Positions 19,737-30,338 of a stretch of DNA of 64,000 bases are shown here, piece by piece (position 1 is the first letter of the stretch; each line of letters opens with the position of its first letter). Origin of the DNA: Deinococcus aquatilis DSM 23025. Its GTDB lineage: Bacteria > Deinococcota > Deinococci > Deinococcales > Deinococcaceae. The position numbers were made by a program, and so were the translations under genes. The stretch is from positions 1 to 64,000 of the forward strand of contig NZ_KB899695.1 of the NCBI RefSeq assembly GCF_000378445.1, read 5' to 3'. The notes under the pieces were generated by a model that saw only the letters and a program-made list of their open reading frames with translations, did not search any database and had not been told where the DNA came from.

Positions 19737-20890
19737 TGAACGGTAAGAGCGGCGAAAGCCTGAGCACTGTGGAAGTGGAGGGCATCTATTTTGATGGCCG
19801 CAGCAGCCGTGACCGCGCCGCCCGGCTGACCGTACAGGGCGATCAGGTGACCGTGCAAACCAGTGCGGATGGCGTTTCCGGCGGCACCGAAGCCCGCTGG
19901 CCGTTGGCGCGGGTCAGCATCGATCCGCCGCTGCCGGGCGTGCGCCGGGTACTGAAATTCCCTGACCGCACCCGCTTTGAAACAGAAGACGATGCGGCGA
20001 TTCGGGCCATAGAACGCCGCGCCCGCCGCACCCGGCCACTGAGCGACCGCATGCTGGGCGGTGTGCGGCAACTGGAGGGAAGCTGGGGCCTCACGTTCGC
20101 GGCACTGGGCCTGATGGGAGCGTTCGTGTGGGGTTTCATCGCGTTCGGGCTGCCTGCCATCGCACGCGGCGCGGCGGCGGCCACTCCGAGTAGAGTGCTG
20201 ACCACCTTTGACCGCGAAACCGTAGACCTGTTGGATAAACCGCCCTATCTGGGGCCGTCCAAACTGAGTGCAGCGCGGCAGGCCGAGTTGCAGCGCGGGT
20301 TCCGGCAGGTGGTGGGCTGGGCAGGCGGCGCGTACTCCTACCGCCTGCTCCTGCGGGACGGCGAACCGGAAGACGATGGCAACGGCAGCTTTGGCGGCTT
20401 TTCACTGGGGGCAAATGCATTTGCGTTGCCGGGGGGCACGGTGGTCATGACCGATCAACTGGTGGCACTGGCCCGCAGCGACCGGGAACTGTTGGGCGTA
20501 CTGGCGCACGAATCCGGCCATGTCACGCACAGGCACGGGCTGGCGGGCGTGTATCAGGCACTTGGGCTGACGCTGCTGACCACAGTGGTCACGGGCGATC
20601 TGGTCAGCGCCGGAACCTTTGCCGCCGCCGCACCTGCCGCCCTGCTTCAACGCGGCTATTCACGGGCCGCAGAGACGCAGGCAGATGAGGTGGCCGGAGC
20701 CTTTATGCTGGAAAAATACCGCACCACCAGACCCCTGCGCGACATCCTGGCCCGCCTAGAAAACAAGGACGCCAAAGCCGACGAGAGCAGCGTTCAGAGC
20801 GGCAACCGAATAGAGGATCTGCTGCAAAGTCATCCAGGAACGGCAAACCGTATCGAACATCTGCGGGCACTTGAGCAGGCAGCAAAATAA
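19736..20890 (+). CDS. M48 family metallopeptidase
   Basis: A 384-residue membrane-bound zinc protease. The HESGH motif (residues 258-262) supplies two zinc ligands and the catalytic glutamate; ETQADEVA near 315 supplies the third ligand. Residues 8-85 form a beta-rich N-terminal domain, and a single helix at about 118-142 anchors the protein. The ATG overlaps the YjgN stop (TGATG), so the pair is coupled. M48 proteases of this kind (HtpX/BepA relatives) remove damaged envelope proteins; the specific substrate is unknown. Confidence 0.92.
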   Translation: MNGKSGESLSTVEVEGIYFDGRSSRDRAARLTVQGDQVTVQTSADGVSGGTEARWPLARVSIDPPLPGVRRVLKFPDRTRFETEDDAAIRAIERRARRTRPLSDRMLGGVRQLEGSWGLTFAALGLMGAFVWGFIAFGLPAIARGAAAATPSRVLTTFDRETVDLLDKPPYLGPSKLSAARQAELQRGFRQVVGWAGGAYSYRLLLRDGEPEDDGNGSFGGFSLGANAFALPGGTVVMTDQLVALARSDRELLGVLAHESGHVTHRHGLAGVYQALGLTLLTTVVTGDLVSAGTFAAAAPAALLQRGYSRAAETQADEVAGAFMLEKYRTTRPLRDILARLENKDAKADESSVQSGNRIEDLLQSHPGTANRIEHLRALEQAAK

Positions 20891-20971
20891 ACGTTCTGGA
20901 AGTGGCGAGTAAAAAAGCCTTGTCGCCATAAAAGTGGCGAGCGGTCAAAGGTAAGGTTTTTAAAATTCTGT

Positions 20972-21013
20972 GAGAGGAATCAGGGCGCAGAGCTCTGCGC
21001 CCTGATTCCTCTC
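20972..21013. terminator. 42-bp perfect palindrome between convergent genes
   Basis: From 20972 to 21013 the sequence equals its own reverse complement over 42 bp (GAGAGGAATCAGGGCGCAGAG and its exact complement) with no spacer. On the minus strand ATTTTAAAAACC follows, fitting a terminator for the beta-propeller gene. An additional TCGCCA-TAAAAG-TGGCGA hairpin lies just before, near 20925-20942. Confidence 0.75.
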
Positions 21014-21028
21014 TGACAGCTGTCCGAT

Positions 21029-22867
21029 TCAGCGCTTGAAGTTCAGGAGCGTCACGCTGCCGACTTTGCCGTTAACGCCGCGCCCGACCAGAACTCGTGT
21101 CCCATCTGCGTTCCAGGCGAGGCCCCCTGCGTACATGCTCAGGGGCACGCTGCGGGCCAGTTCTGCGCCGCTGTCAGGGTCAAGCACGGTCACTCCCGAA
21201 TAGTCGCCACTGACACTGAGGGCCAGCGATCTGCCGTCTGGACTGAACAGCAGATCATCGACCCAGCCGGAGTACTGAAGTTCTTTGAAAGGCGTGGTGG
21301 CATTTTTCTTGAAGAGCCACACTTCCGCCTGATCGTCGCGGCGCACGGCAAGGGCAATCGTGCCGTCTGGGGCGATGTCGAGCAGTCCTGCCTCTACGCC
21401 CTCGGGCAATTGCGCGGTGGTCGTAATCCGATCGGTTCGGCTATCGACACGCAGGGCATATCCATCAGCGGTCACGATGGCAAGTTCACTGCCGTCCGCA
21501 TTGACTGCTGCCAGGTCGAACAGATCGTCTCCAAAATCCAGATCATCGGCGCTGTGGGTGGCCGTGGCATTGCGGGCCAGATCGGTGACGGCCAGCGTGG
21601 AGCCGTCATGGGTCAGCAGGTATTTGCCGTTGGAACTGAGTTGAAAATATTTAAGATTTTCCTTGAAGTCGGTGAGCGCTGGGCCGGGCACTACTTTGCC
21701 GCCCTGCACCAGACCCACTTCAAAGCCGTCCTCGCTGTCCAGCAGGGCCACCGTGACGCCCGCTGCCGAGGTCAATACGGGAACGGAGGTGCGGCCAGAA
21801 TCCACAGCGCGGTTGGCATTGACCAGGGTGCCGCTGCCCAGCACAAAAGCTTCGTCGTACTGCACCGCAATGGGCTGCGCTCCGTCCAGTCCCACGCCCT
21901 GCGCTTTGCTGGCCGGGAAGCGCAGAAAACTGCTCCCTGAGGGTCTGGCGATTCCAAACACACTCGGGGGATAATCATCGGCCAGCCCGATAGCCACGCC
22001 GCCCGCCGACACGGTCAGTGCATTTTCCAGCAGTGGAGATTTCAGGACGCTGCCGATCTTCTGGCCGGTGCCGATTGCCAGTTGCTCCAGATTGCCGCCT
22101 TCTATCAGCAGCAGCGTGGCACTGTTCAGAAAGGCGATTCCCGGCACCTTGAGGCTGGTCGACAGGGTTCGGGCGGGGGCAGCCGCACTCAGAATCTGCA
22201 CCTTGCCGCTGTCGCCTGCAATGGCCCCCAGTGTCCCGTCCGGACTCAGCGCCGCATTGCCGATCTTGGTGTAGGTCGCGGCTGGGCCTTTCTTCTGGAA
22301 GGTGGCCGTATCCACCATGAAGGCGTTGCCGTAATCCACGACCAGAGCCGTTTTGCCGTCTGAGGAAGTGATCAGGTCTTCGGGGCCGACTTCGGCCAGT
22401 TGGGTGGTGGCTCCGGTGGCCGGATTCAGTACCAGCAGGGGCGCATCCTGATCATTTTGCAGCAGCAACAGGGAATTGTCGGCCCGGAAAGCGCCGCGCA
22501 CCACCGGGAAAGCTCTGGTGTCTCCCACAGGCGGCCAGCGTCTTACCACTGCCCCGCCCGACACGCGCCACACGTACAGCACACCGTCCGAACGCCCGGC
22601 CACCAGTGTCCCGTCCGGGCTGATGCTGAGGCGCTGCACCGGCTCGGTGGGGCCGCGCAGGGTGGTCAATGTTTTGCCGGTCGCATCGGCAATGACCACC
22701 GTATTTTCTACGGCAATGGCGACCCGTTTTCCGTCCCTGAACCACGCGGCGTCCTGTGCAGCGGCATCGTTGAGCGTAGAGGTTTGCATGACGGTCAGGC
22801 TTCCGGCCAGGGCAGAAGACAACGTCAGGGCAAGAGACAGCGCCAGCAACGAAGAAACACGTTTCAT
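21029..22867 (-). CDS. secreted WD40-like beta-propeller protein
   Basis: A 612-residue exported protein with a clear signal peptide (residues 1-22, ALA cleavage). It is built of repeated beta-propeller blades containing S-P-D-G-x-x-x-A motifs such as LSISPDGTLVAG, ALSPDGTLGAI and LFSPDGRSLAL. No enzymatic residues are recognised; such propellers usually scaffold protein or cell-wall interactions. A GGAGG site lies 4-5 nt before the ATG. It is paralogous to the gene at 32267-34132: both start with a QDAAWF/RDAAWF-P/R-DG segment and end with a VGRG/IGAG-VNG/YG-x-GSV-x-LL/VL-N/D motif. Confidence 0.85.
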   Translation of the reverse strand: MKRVSSLLALSLALTLSSALAGSLTVMQTSTLNDAAAQDAAWFRDGKRVAIAVENTVVIADATGKTLTTLRGPTEPVQRLSISPDGTLVAGRSDGVLYVWRVSGGAVVRRWPPVGDTRAFPVVRGAFRADNSLLLLQNDQDAPLLVLNPATGATTQLAEVGPEDLITSSDGKTALVVDYGNAFMVDTATFQKKGPAATYTKIGNAALSPDGTLGAIAGDSGKVQILSAAAPARTLSTSLKVPGIAFLNSATLLLIEGGNLEQLAIGTGQKIGSVLKSPLLENALTVSAGGVAIGLADDYPPSVFGIARPSGSSFLRFPASKAQGVGLDGAQPIAVQYDEAFVLGSGTLVNANRAVDSGRTSVPVLTSAAGVTVALLDSEDGFEVGLVQGGKVVPGPALTDFKENLKYFQLSSNGKYLLTHDGSTLAVTDLARNATATHSADDLDFGDDLFDLAAVNADGSELAIVTADGYALRVDSRTDRITTTAQLPEGVEAGLLDIAPDGTIALAVRRDDQAEVWLFKKNATTPFKELQYSGWVDDLLFSPDGRSLALSVSGDYSGVTVLDPDSGAELARSVPLSMYAGGLAWNADGTRVLVGRGVNGKVGSVTLLNFKR

Positions 22868-23088
22868 AAGACCTCCAGATGGCAGGAAAGAGCTGAACGG
22901 GAAACCTGTTGCACTTCACGCGGATCAGTGCGGGAAATTGATCATGACAGTGGAGCATAGACGCGGGATGGGTGGAAACATAAGGGCGGGTGTACACCCA
23001 GTACAGAGGGGCGTGCAGATTCGGGGCCGTACACATTCAAAACGGTGCGTTGTCTGCTGCTGCTGCCTTCACATGTTAGGCTGACGCC
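22868..23088. other. divergent intergenic region
   Basis: Between the propeller gene and the leader peptide. It holds the GGAGG site of the propeller gene and probably its promoter; no further structure is evident. Confidence 0.4.
23077..23082 (+). promoter_or_regulatory. -10 hexamer (TAGGCT) of the leader peptide
   Basis: TAGGCT, 6 nt before the ATG at 23089; same geometry as the leaderless genes nearby. Confidence 0.5.
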
Positions 23089-23136
23089 ATGACCATTGCT
23101 GACCAACTTCTTTGCTGTGGGGCCACCGCCGGGTAA
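23089..23136 (+). CDS. possible 15-residue leader peptide
   Basis: A short frame encoding MTIADQLLCCGATAG then TAA. It starts 6 nt after a TANNNT hexamer, as do the real leaderless genes here. It ends 22 nt before a strong terminator that precedes the methyltransferase gene. Tandem cysteine codons suggest a transcription attenuator that could sense cysteine (or another residue of the peptide). This is inference; the peptide could also be chance. Confidence 0.4.
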   Translation: MTIADQLLCCGATAG

Positions 23137-23158
23137 GGTCACCCTGCCGATGTTCGCC

Positions 23159-23186
23159 CCCTCTCCTGAGCTGGAGAGGGATTTTT
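23159..23186 (+). terminator. terminator/attenuator upstream of the methyltransferase
   Basis: CCCTCTCC (23159-23166) pairs perfectly with GGAGAGGG (23173-23180) around TGAGCT, followed by ATTTTTG. It lies between the leader peptide and the gene and would block read-through unless antiterminated. Confidence 0.7.
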
Positions 23187-23222
23187 GTTGTTACCAAACC
23201 ACTGTGCCTGACAGGAGTCACC

Positions 23223-24002
23223 ATGACCCACGAACCCCAACCTATTGACGCTGCCGCCTGGAACGCCGAGCATTACCGCGCCCGTCATGCCTTCGTCTTT
23301 GAATCCAGTGCAGACCTGGCCGGAAGCTGGCTGGAGCCACAAGCAGGCGAGCGCATTCTGGATCTGGGCTGCGGCACAGGCGAACTGACGGCCCGCATTG
23401 CCCAGTCAGGTGCGGAGGTGGTGGGCTTGGATGCCAGCCCAGAGATGATCGCCGGAGCGAATGCGGCCTATAAAGACGTGACTTTTGAGGTCGTGGACGC
23501 CCATGCACTGGCCTATCAGGCCGAATTCGACGCCGTGTTCAGCAATGCCGCACTGCACTGGATGAAGCCGCTGGACACCGTATTTGCGCGGATGGCCGAC
23601 GCCCTGAAACCCGGTGGACGGCTGGTGCTGGAGATGGGCGGCGCGGGCAACGTACAAACGGTAATCGACGCTGTGAATCACGCCACCCATACGCTTGGCC
23701 TGCCAGAAGCGCCGCACCCGTGGATTTTTCCCAGCACGGGGCAACTCGCCACCTTGCTGGAATCGGCGGGCCTGAGGGTAGAGCGCACCCACTGGTTTAC
23801 CCGTCCCAGCGTGCTGAAAGGTGAGGACGGATTCCGTGCGTGGCTGGAGGGCTTTGGCGGCGCATGGCTGGCCCCGCTGAGTGCCGCAGACCGGGCCGCA
23901 GTGCTGGCCGAGGCGGAAGCCTACGCCCGCCCGAAATTGTGGAACGGGGCCGAGTGGGTGGCCGATTACCGCCGGTTGCGGGCGGTGGCTGTAAAACCGT
24001 AA
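23223..24002 (+). CDS. class I SAM-dependent methyltransferase
   Basis: A 259-residue methyltransferase. ILDLGCGTGELTARI is motif I for SAM, VVGLDASPEMIAGA motif II, and FDAVFSNAALHWM is the motif IV region typical of trans-aconitate/ubiquinone-type small-molecule methyltransferases. KPGGRLVLEMGG closes the core. The substrate is unknown. The ATG at 23223 has an AGGAG site 6 nt upstream, so translation is independent of the leader peptide. The coding region is preceded by a terminator hairpin (possible attenuation) and followed at once by a GT-rich tract. Confidence 0.9.
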   Translation: MTHEPQPIDAAAWNAEHYRARHAFVFESSADLAGSWLEPQAGERILDLGCGTGELTARIAQSGAEVVGLDASPEMIAGANAAYKDVTFEVVDAHALAYQAEFDAVFSNAALHWMKPLDTVFARMADALKPGGRLVLEMGGAGNVQTVIDAVNHATHTLGLPEAPHPWIFPSTGQLATLLESAGLRVERTHWFTRPSVLKGEDGFRAWLEGFGGAWLAPLSAADRAAVLAEAEAYARPKLWNGAEWVADYRRLRAVAVKP

Positions 24003-24045
24003 GTGGTGAGTGGGTAGTGGTCAGTGGGAAAAGCGGCGTGTGGAT
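24003..24045 (+). repeat. GT-rich tract after the methyltransferase stop
   Basis: GTGGTGAGTGGGTAGTGGTC followed by AGTGGGAAAA and GTGTGGATC. The same order of words appears on the minus strand after gnd (25840-25910). Confidence 0.45.
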
Positions 24046-24065
24046 CACACTTTTATGGGATCTTT

Positions 24066-25409
24066 CTAAGCCTCGTTTGAAGGCGTGGGCTTCAGCATGC
24101 TGACAATCTCTGCTTTGACAATCTCTGTTTTGTCTGGGCCTGAAGCTGGAGCAGCGGAGCTGTCGAATGCGTGCGCGTACTCCAGGTGGGCCTCTGGTTG
24201 AGATTCGGGAACTGGCTGGAAGATCAGAACCGACAAAGCGTCTTTGACCGCCGCAAAAAACCCGTCTGGCTGGGGCGTGGTGCCCTGAGCGATGGCCGGT
24301 TTGCCGCCGCCCTTGCCACCTGTGGCCCTCAGGACTGTTCCCAGAACCACCCCCGCATTCACCTCCTCACGGGGGGTCGCCATTCCGCAGCGCCCACCCG
24401 GAGCGAGGGCCAGAAGCACTTCACCCACAGGCACGGCATTGAGCGTGGGCAGCAGCAAGGCCAGATCATCCAGCGTGACGCAGCGCACAGGTAAGCCGTT
24501 CACGATTTCTACAGGCGCGGCCCCCACCAATGTTGCGGCCAACGCTTCTCGCAACGCGGCGGCTTCGGCTTTCAGCGCGTCGCGTTCGGTATTCAGGGCG
24601 GCCACCCGCTCGGGCAGACGGTCTACGGGCACGCTGAAGCCCTGAGCCAGAGCGCGGGCGTCGCGGTACACGCGGGTCAGATATTCACCCGCTTCTTCTC
24701 CGGCCATGAAGACCACCCGTGTCAGGCCAGCGCGAATGCGTTCGGTACGCAGAATCACCACGGGCGCGGCGAGGCTGGCACGCGGCACATGCAGGCCGCC
24801 GCACGCGCTCACATCAAAGGCATCTCCCGCCTCATCCCGGAAAATGACCAGCCGCACCTGCCCCCGCACCTTGGTTTCTCGGCGCGGGGCGTAGAGGTGC
24901 AGATCGTCTTCGGAAACGGTGGGGGTTTCCAGCGTCAGGTCGGTGCGGCCCAGAGTTTCGCGCAGCAGGGTTTCGGCGGCCTGCACATGAATTTCTGCCG
25001 GGTCGCCTTCCAGATCCAGCGTGCATTCGGGGTTGCGCATGCCCACCGCTGCCACACTGAAGGCCGGACTGACCCGCTTGAAGGCCTGCGCCAGCAGATG
25101 CTCGCCGCTGTGCCGCTGCATCTGCCGCCAGCGCCGCGCCGCATCGACCTCGCCCGAAACCTGTGTGCCCACCGGGGGCAACGTGCCTTCCAACCTGTGC
25201 CAGATCAGCCCGGTGGCCTTGTCCTTGCGGGTGTCCAGCACGGTTGCCGTCTCTTCTGCCCAGCTCAGGCGGCCCGCATCCCCATTTTGCCCGCCTCCCT
25301 CGGGATAAAAAGCGGTAGCCTCCAGCGCGATTTCGGAGCCGCTGACCTCCTGCACGACAGATTCAAAGGTCAGGCGCGTGCCGTCTTCGTAGTACAGAGC
25401 GCGGGTCAA
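24066..25409 (-). CDS. alanyl-tRNA editing protein (AlaX-L type)
   Basis: A 447-residue trans-editing protein that hydrolyses mischarged Ser- or Gly-tRNA(Ala). It has an N-terminal barrel (YPEGGGQNGD), the zinc-binding RHSGEHLLAQA (H-x3-H) with its partner CGGLH around DVSACGGLHVP, and a C-terminal coiled part plus DHHA1-like domain (GKGGGKPAIAQG), so it is the long form. The start appears to be TTG at 25409, overlapping the cupin stop (TTGA), implying coupling. It could also be a stand-alone alanyl-tRNA-synthetase-like editing/DHHA1 protein; confidence in the family is high. Confidence 0.9.
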   Translation of the reverse strand: MTRALYYEDGTRLTFESVVQEVSGSEIALEATAFYPEGGGQNGDAGRLSWAEETATVLDTRKDKATGLIWHRLEGTLPPVGTQVSGEVDAARRWRQMQRHSGEHLLAQAFKRVSPAFSVAAVGMRNPECTLDLEGDPAEIHVQAAETLLRETLGRTDLTLETPTVSEDDLHLYAPRRETKVRGQVRLVIFRDEAGDAFDVSACGGLHVPRASLAAPVVILRTERIRAGLTRVVFMAGEEAGEYLTRVYRDARALAQGFSVPVDRLPERVAALNTERDALKAEAAALREALAATLVGAAPVEIVNGLPVRCVTLDDLALLLPTLNAVPVGEVLLALAPGGRCGMATPREEVNAGVVLGTVLRATGGKGGGKPAIAQGTTPQPDGFFAAVKDALSVLIFQPVPESQPEAHLEYAHAFDSSAAPASGPDKTEIVKAEIVSMLKPTPSNEA

Positions 25410-25798
25410 AGCTGGGCCTCATCCGTAGAAATCGCCAAGGGTACGGCGTCGCGAGTGAGTTCGCCGCCTACGTCGCCCGTGTTCAGGGTGCTGGCAGGCT
25501 CGAACAACAAAACCCAGCATTCTTCGTGGGCGTCGGGGCAATGCCGCACGCCACGCGGCACAACAATAAATTCCCCCTCGCGGATGGTACGGGTGGGACC
25601 ATCTTCAAAGTGCATCAGCAGTTCGCCGCGCTGCACCAGAAACAATTCGTCCTCGTGAGGATGAGAATGCATCACAAATCGGCCCTGAATCCTGGCGAGT
25701 TTGACCATCTGCCCATTGAGTTCGGCGGCCACACGCGGAGCATAAACTCCATCAAAACTGGCAAAAGCGGCAGCAAGGTTCACAGGCTGGGGAGTCAT
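25406..25798 (-). CDS. cupin-domain protein
   Basis: A 130-residue single-domain cupin. Motif 1 is visible as HSHPHEDELFLVQRGE (the H-x-H-x4-E pattern with metal-ligand histidines). Motif 2 is PRGVRHCPDA with the last histidine. Function may be a small-molecule dioxygenase, isomerase or sensor; not determinable. A TAGACT -10 box lies 6 nt before the ATG. It is the first gene of a two-gene unit with the AlaX-type editing protein, which starts within its stop codon. Confidence 0.88.
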   Translation of the reverse strand: MTPQPVNLAAAFASFDGVYAPRVAAELNGQMVKLARIQGRFVMHSHPHEDELFLVQRGELLMHFEDGPTRTIREGEFIVVPRGVRHCPDAHEECWVLLFEPASTLNTGDVGGELTRDAVPLAISTDEAQL

Positions 25799-25804
25799 AG
25801 GGGA

Positions 25805-25810
25805 AGTCTA
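25805..25810 (-). promoter_or_regulatory. -10 hexamer (TAGACT) of the cupin gene
   Basis: TAGACT on the minus strand, 6 nt before the ATG at 25798. Confidence 0.6.
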
Positions 25811-25839
25811 GAGCGTGAAAGGAACGTGGATCGCAGAAC

Positions 25840-25910
25840 GTGGTTTAGCCTTCTCCACGATCCACGATCCACACTCCGTGTTTTTCCTACTCACCACTCA
25901 CCACTGACGG
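25840..25910 (-). repeat. GT-rich tract after the gnd stop
   Basis: Read on the minus strand from the gnd stop: GTCAGTGGTGAGTGGTGAGT, then AGGAAAAACACGGAGTGTGG, then ATCGTGGATCGTGG. Shares word order with 24003-24045. Sense-oriented with gnd. Confidence 0.45.
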
Positions 25911-25913
25911 TGT

Positions 25914-27422
25914 TTAGACGTTGTACGTGCTGCTCGCTGTCTCCCCGCCGCGCCCGGTCCAGTTAGTGTGATGAAATTCTCCGCGTGGGCCGTCGGTGCG
26001 CTCGTAGGTGTGCGCCCCGAAGTAGTCGCGCTGGGCCTGAAGGATGTTGGCGGGCAGGCGGGCGGTGCGGTAGCCGTCGTAGTAGGCCAGCGCACTGGCA
26101 AAAGCAGGCGTGGGAATGCCGTTGACGGCGGCGGTGGCAATCGTCTGACGCCACGCGGTCTGCACGCCCTGCACCGCGTCCTGAAAGTAGGGGGCCAGCA
26201 GCAGGTTAGGCAGGTCGCGCTGGGCGTCGTAGGCTTCCTTGATGCGGTCCAGGAACTGGGCACGGATGATGCAACCGCCGCGCCACATCAGCGCAATGGC
26301 CCCGAAATCCAGCGTCCAGCCCGCATCCTGAGCCGACAGCCGCAGCAACTGAAAGCCCTGTGCATAGGCGGCGATTTTGGAAGCGTAGAGCGCCTGGCGC
26401 ACGCCCTCGACAAAGGCGGCCTGATCGGCGGGCGGCGTGATTTCCGGGCCTTTCAGGAAGTGGCTGGCGGCCATGCGCTCCTCTTTCAGGGCGCTCATGG
26501 CGCGGGCGTACACGGCTTCGGTGATGGTGGCGGCGGGGCTTCCGGCGTCCAGCGCGGCCACGCTGGTCCATTTGCCTGTGCCTTTCTGCCCGGCGGCGTC
26601 CAGAATCACGTCTACAAGGGGCTGCCCGGTCTTGTCATCGGTCTTGGTCAGAATGTCGGCGGTGATCTCGATCAGGTAGGAGTTAAGCTCGCCCCGGTTC
26701 CACTCGGCAAACACGTCGGCAATCTGGGGAGCGCTCAGGCCCGCCACGTCGCGCAGCAGGTGGTAGCTTTCGGCAATCATCTGCATGTCGGCGTACTCGA
26801 TGCCGTTGTGAACCATCTTCACGAAGTGACCCGCGCCTTCCTCGCCCACCCAGTCGCAACAGGGCGTGCCGTCATCAACCCGCGCCGCGATGCCCTGAAA
26901 AATGGGCTTGACGGCTTCCCAGGCCAGAGGGTTGCCGCCCGGCATGATGCTGGGGCCGGTCAGAGCGCCTTCCTCGCCGCCCGAAACACCGGTGCCGATA
27001 AACAGTAGCCCCTCGGCGGCCAGTTCTTTGGTGCGCCGTGTGGAGTCGGCGGGGTGGCTGTTGCCGCCGTCGATGATGATGTCGCCGGGTTCGAGCAGGG
27101 GTTTGACGTGGCTGATGAACTCATCGACTGCCGCCCCCGCCTTCACCATCAGCATGACCTTGCGGGGCCGCTTGAGCAGCGCCACGAAGCCCTCCAGCGA
27201 GTCTGCGCCCACGATGGTCAGCCCTTTGGCCCGCCCACCTGTGAAGGCCGCGACCTTGCTGACCGTGCGGTTGAAGGCCGCCACCGTAAAACCTTTACTT
27301 GCCATATTCAGAATCAGGTTTTCACCCATCACCGCGAGGCCGATCACGCCGATATCGGCCACAGGAGCAGTGTTGGTCACGGATTCGGAAGCGGCGGCAG
27401 GCTCGGCAGAGGGTTGCGTCAT
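25914..27422 (-). CDS. gnd: 6-phosphogluconate dehydrogenase (decarboxylating)
   Basis: A 502-residue enzyme of the oxidative pentose phosphate pathway, making ribulose-5-phosphate, CO2 and NADPH. The NADP loop is [24 protein letters not shown] near residue 25. The substrate motif [14 protein letters not shown], the catalytic [13 protein letters not shown] with Lys and Glu, and the C-terminal tail around [13 protein letters not shown] are present. Length is close to the family's usual 470-480 plus an N-terminal extension of about 20 residues. A TACACT -10 box lies 6 nt before the ATG at 27422. Upstream in-frame codons are ignored for that reason. Confidence 0.96.
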   Translation of the reverse strand: MTQPSAEPAAASESVTNTAPVADIGVIGLAVMGENLILNMASKGFTVAAFNRTVSKVAAFTGGRAKGLTIVGADSLEGFVALLKRPRKVMLMVKAGAAVDEFISHVKPLLEPGDIIIDGGNSHPADSTRRTKELAAEGLLFIGTGVSGGEEGALTGPSIMPGGNPLAWEAVKPIFQGIAARVDDGTPCCDWVGEEGAGHFVKMVHNGIEYADMQMIAESYHLLRDVAGLSAPQIADVFAEWNRGELNSYLIEITADILTKTDDKTGQPLVDVILDAAGQKGTGKWTSVAALDAGSPAATITEAVYARAMSALKEERMAASHFLKGPEITPPADQAAFVEGVRQALYASKIAAYAQGFQLLRLSAQDAGWTLDFGAIALMWRGGCIIRAQFLDRIKEAYDAQRDLPNLLLAPYFQDAVQGVQTAWRQTIATAAVNGIPTPAFASALAYYDGYRTARLPANILQAQRDYFGAHTYERTDGPRGEFHHTNWTGRGGETASSTYNV

Positions 27423-27428
27423 GCTACA

Positions 27429-27434
27429 AGTGTA
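27429..27434 (-). promoter_or_regulatory. -10 hexamer (TACACT) of gnd
   Basis: TACACT on the minus strand, 6 nt before the ATG at 27422. Confidence 0.6.
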
Positions 27435-27485
27435 CGCTGGACGCAAAGGCAGCAGCGGGGGGTTGCTCTAGGTGAGGTGTAGAAA

Positions 27486-27527
27486 GCAGTGGGGAAAAGG
27501 CCGTCTTGCTGGCCTCTCCCCCACTGC
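27486..27527 (-). terminator. terminator of the efflux operon
   Basis: GCAGTGGGG (27486-27494) pairs with CCCCACTGC (27519-27527), with an inner GGCC/GGCC stem. TTTCTAC follows on the minus strand. Confidence 0.75.
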
Positions 27528-27588
27528 GTCAATTGCAGATGGTTATCTTTGTTCTACGTTCTAGCTTCCACGAACCACGCTGTAACTC

Positions 27589-29474
<1,886 letters not shown>

Positions 29475-29478
<4 letters not shown>

Positions 29479-30044
29479 GGGTTCTCCGGGGATGAATGGG
29501 GTGAATGGACAGAACAGAAGGCCGGATCGTTCAGGTCAAGCTGATCCAGCAAGGTGCGAATGGCGCGGTCAGCGGTATGAATAGACTCGGCAGACAGGGT
29601 GGCGAAAACTGAGATGTAAGCGTCCACAAATCCGGCGTCCATACGGGTCAGCACATCGCGGCCATCGTCGGTCAGGGCCACCAGCTTTTCACGGCGGTTT
29701 TCAGGATTCTCCTGCCGTCCGGCCAGCCCGCGCTGCACCAGGCGTTCGACGAGGTGGCTGGCTGCTGGCACGCTCAGGCGGGCACGTTCCGAAAGCTGCG
29801 TGACTGTGAGCGGACTGAGCGCCCGGAGTTGGTGTAGAGCGGCCATCTGCGTAAAGCTCAGATCGCGTTCCTGCAACTCGTCTTGCATTCCAGTCATCAC
29901 CCGGCTGCTGATATGGCGGTGCAACCGTTTCATGGCCTGACCCAGTTGTACGGCGGCGGCGCGGTTTTCTGCCGATATCTCCAGGGTGTCCGGATCTGAA
30001 TGACCTGAGTTGGGAGCGTTAGCGAGTGGTTCGGTATCTGTCAT
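29475..30044 (-). CDS. MarR family transcriptional regulator
   Basis: A 189-residue winged-helix regulator. The helix-turn-helix is LTVTQLSERARLSVPAASHL and the wing is NPENRREKLVALTDDGRDVL. It probably represses its own operon with the DHA2 pump until a ligand binds. The first 30 residues are a variable acidic tail. An 18-bp near-perfect palindrome lies directly upstream of the ATG (30045-30062) and is the likely operator. The stop overlaps the start of the pump gene. Confidence 0.93.
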
Positions 30045-30062
30045 AGTTTCAAGCTTGCAACT
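30045..30062. promoter_or_regulatory. probable MarR operator
   Basis: AGTTTCAAGCTTGCAACT is an 18-bp inverted repeat with a single mismatched pair, directly abutting the marR start codon. A second short palindrome, CTTATTCATAAG, follows at about 30065-30076. Confidence 0.6.
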
Positions 30063-30147
30063 GTCTTATTCATAAGAAGGTATCTTGAACCCGACGGTAT
30101 CGTTTCGTCAAGTGTCAGCTAGATGGCCTATTGGGGGGGTATAGAGC

Positions 30148-30183
30148 AAAAGCGCCGGCTCTCCGAAAGAGGAAACCGACGCT
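30148..30183 (-). terminator. terminator downstream of lysX
   Basis: On the minus strand AGCG-CGG-CCTC pairs with GGAG-CCG-CGCT and is followed by TTTTGC. It lies about 155 nt after the lysX stop. Confidence 0.6.
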
Positions 30184-30338
30184 CAGCTTTCTTGAAGTGT
30201 TGTCAGGAAAATGCTCTGCTTTAGACCGACTGGAACAAGTGAATCTGGCCCCGCCTCTGGGGAAATGACTGTGCCAGAAGCCTTGATTCTGGTGCAGTTA
30301 TTCTGACGAAGGCACTGATTAACCCACTCCCACCTGCT

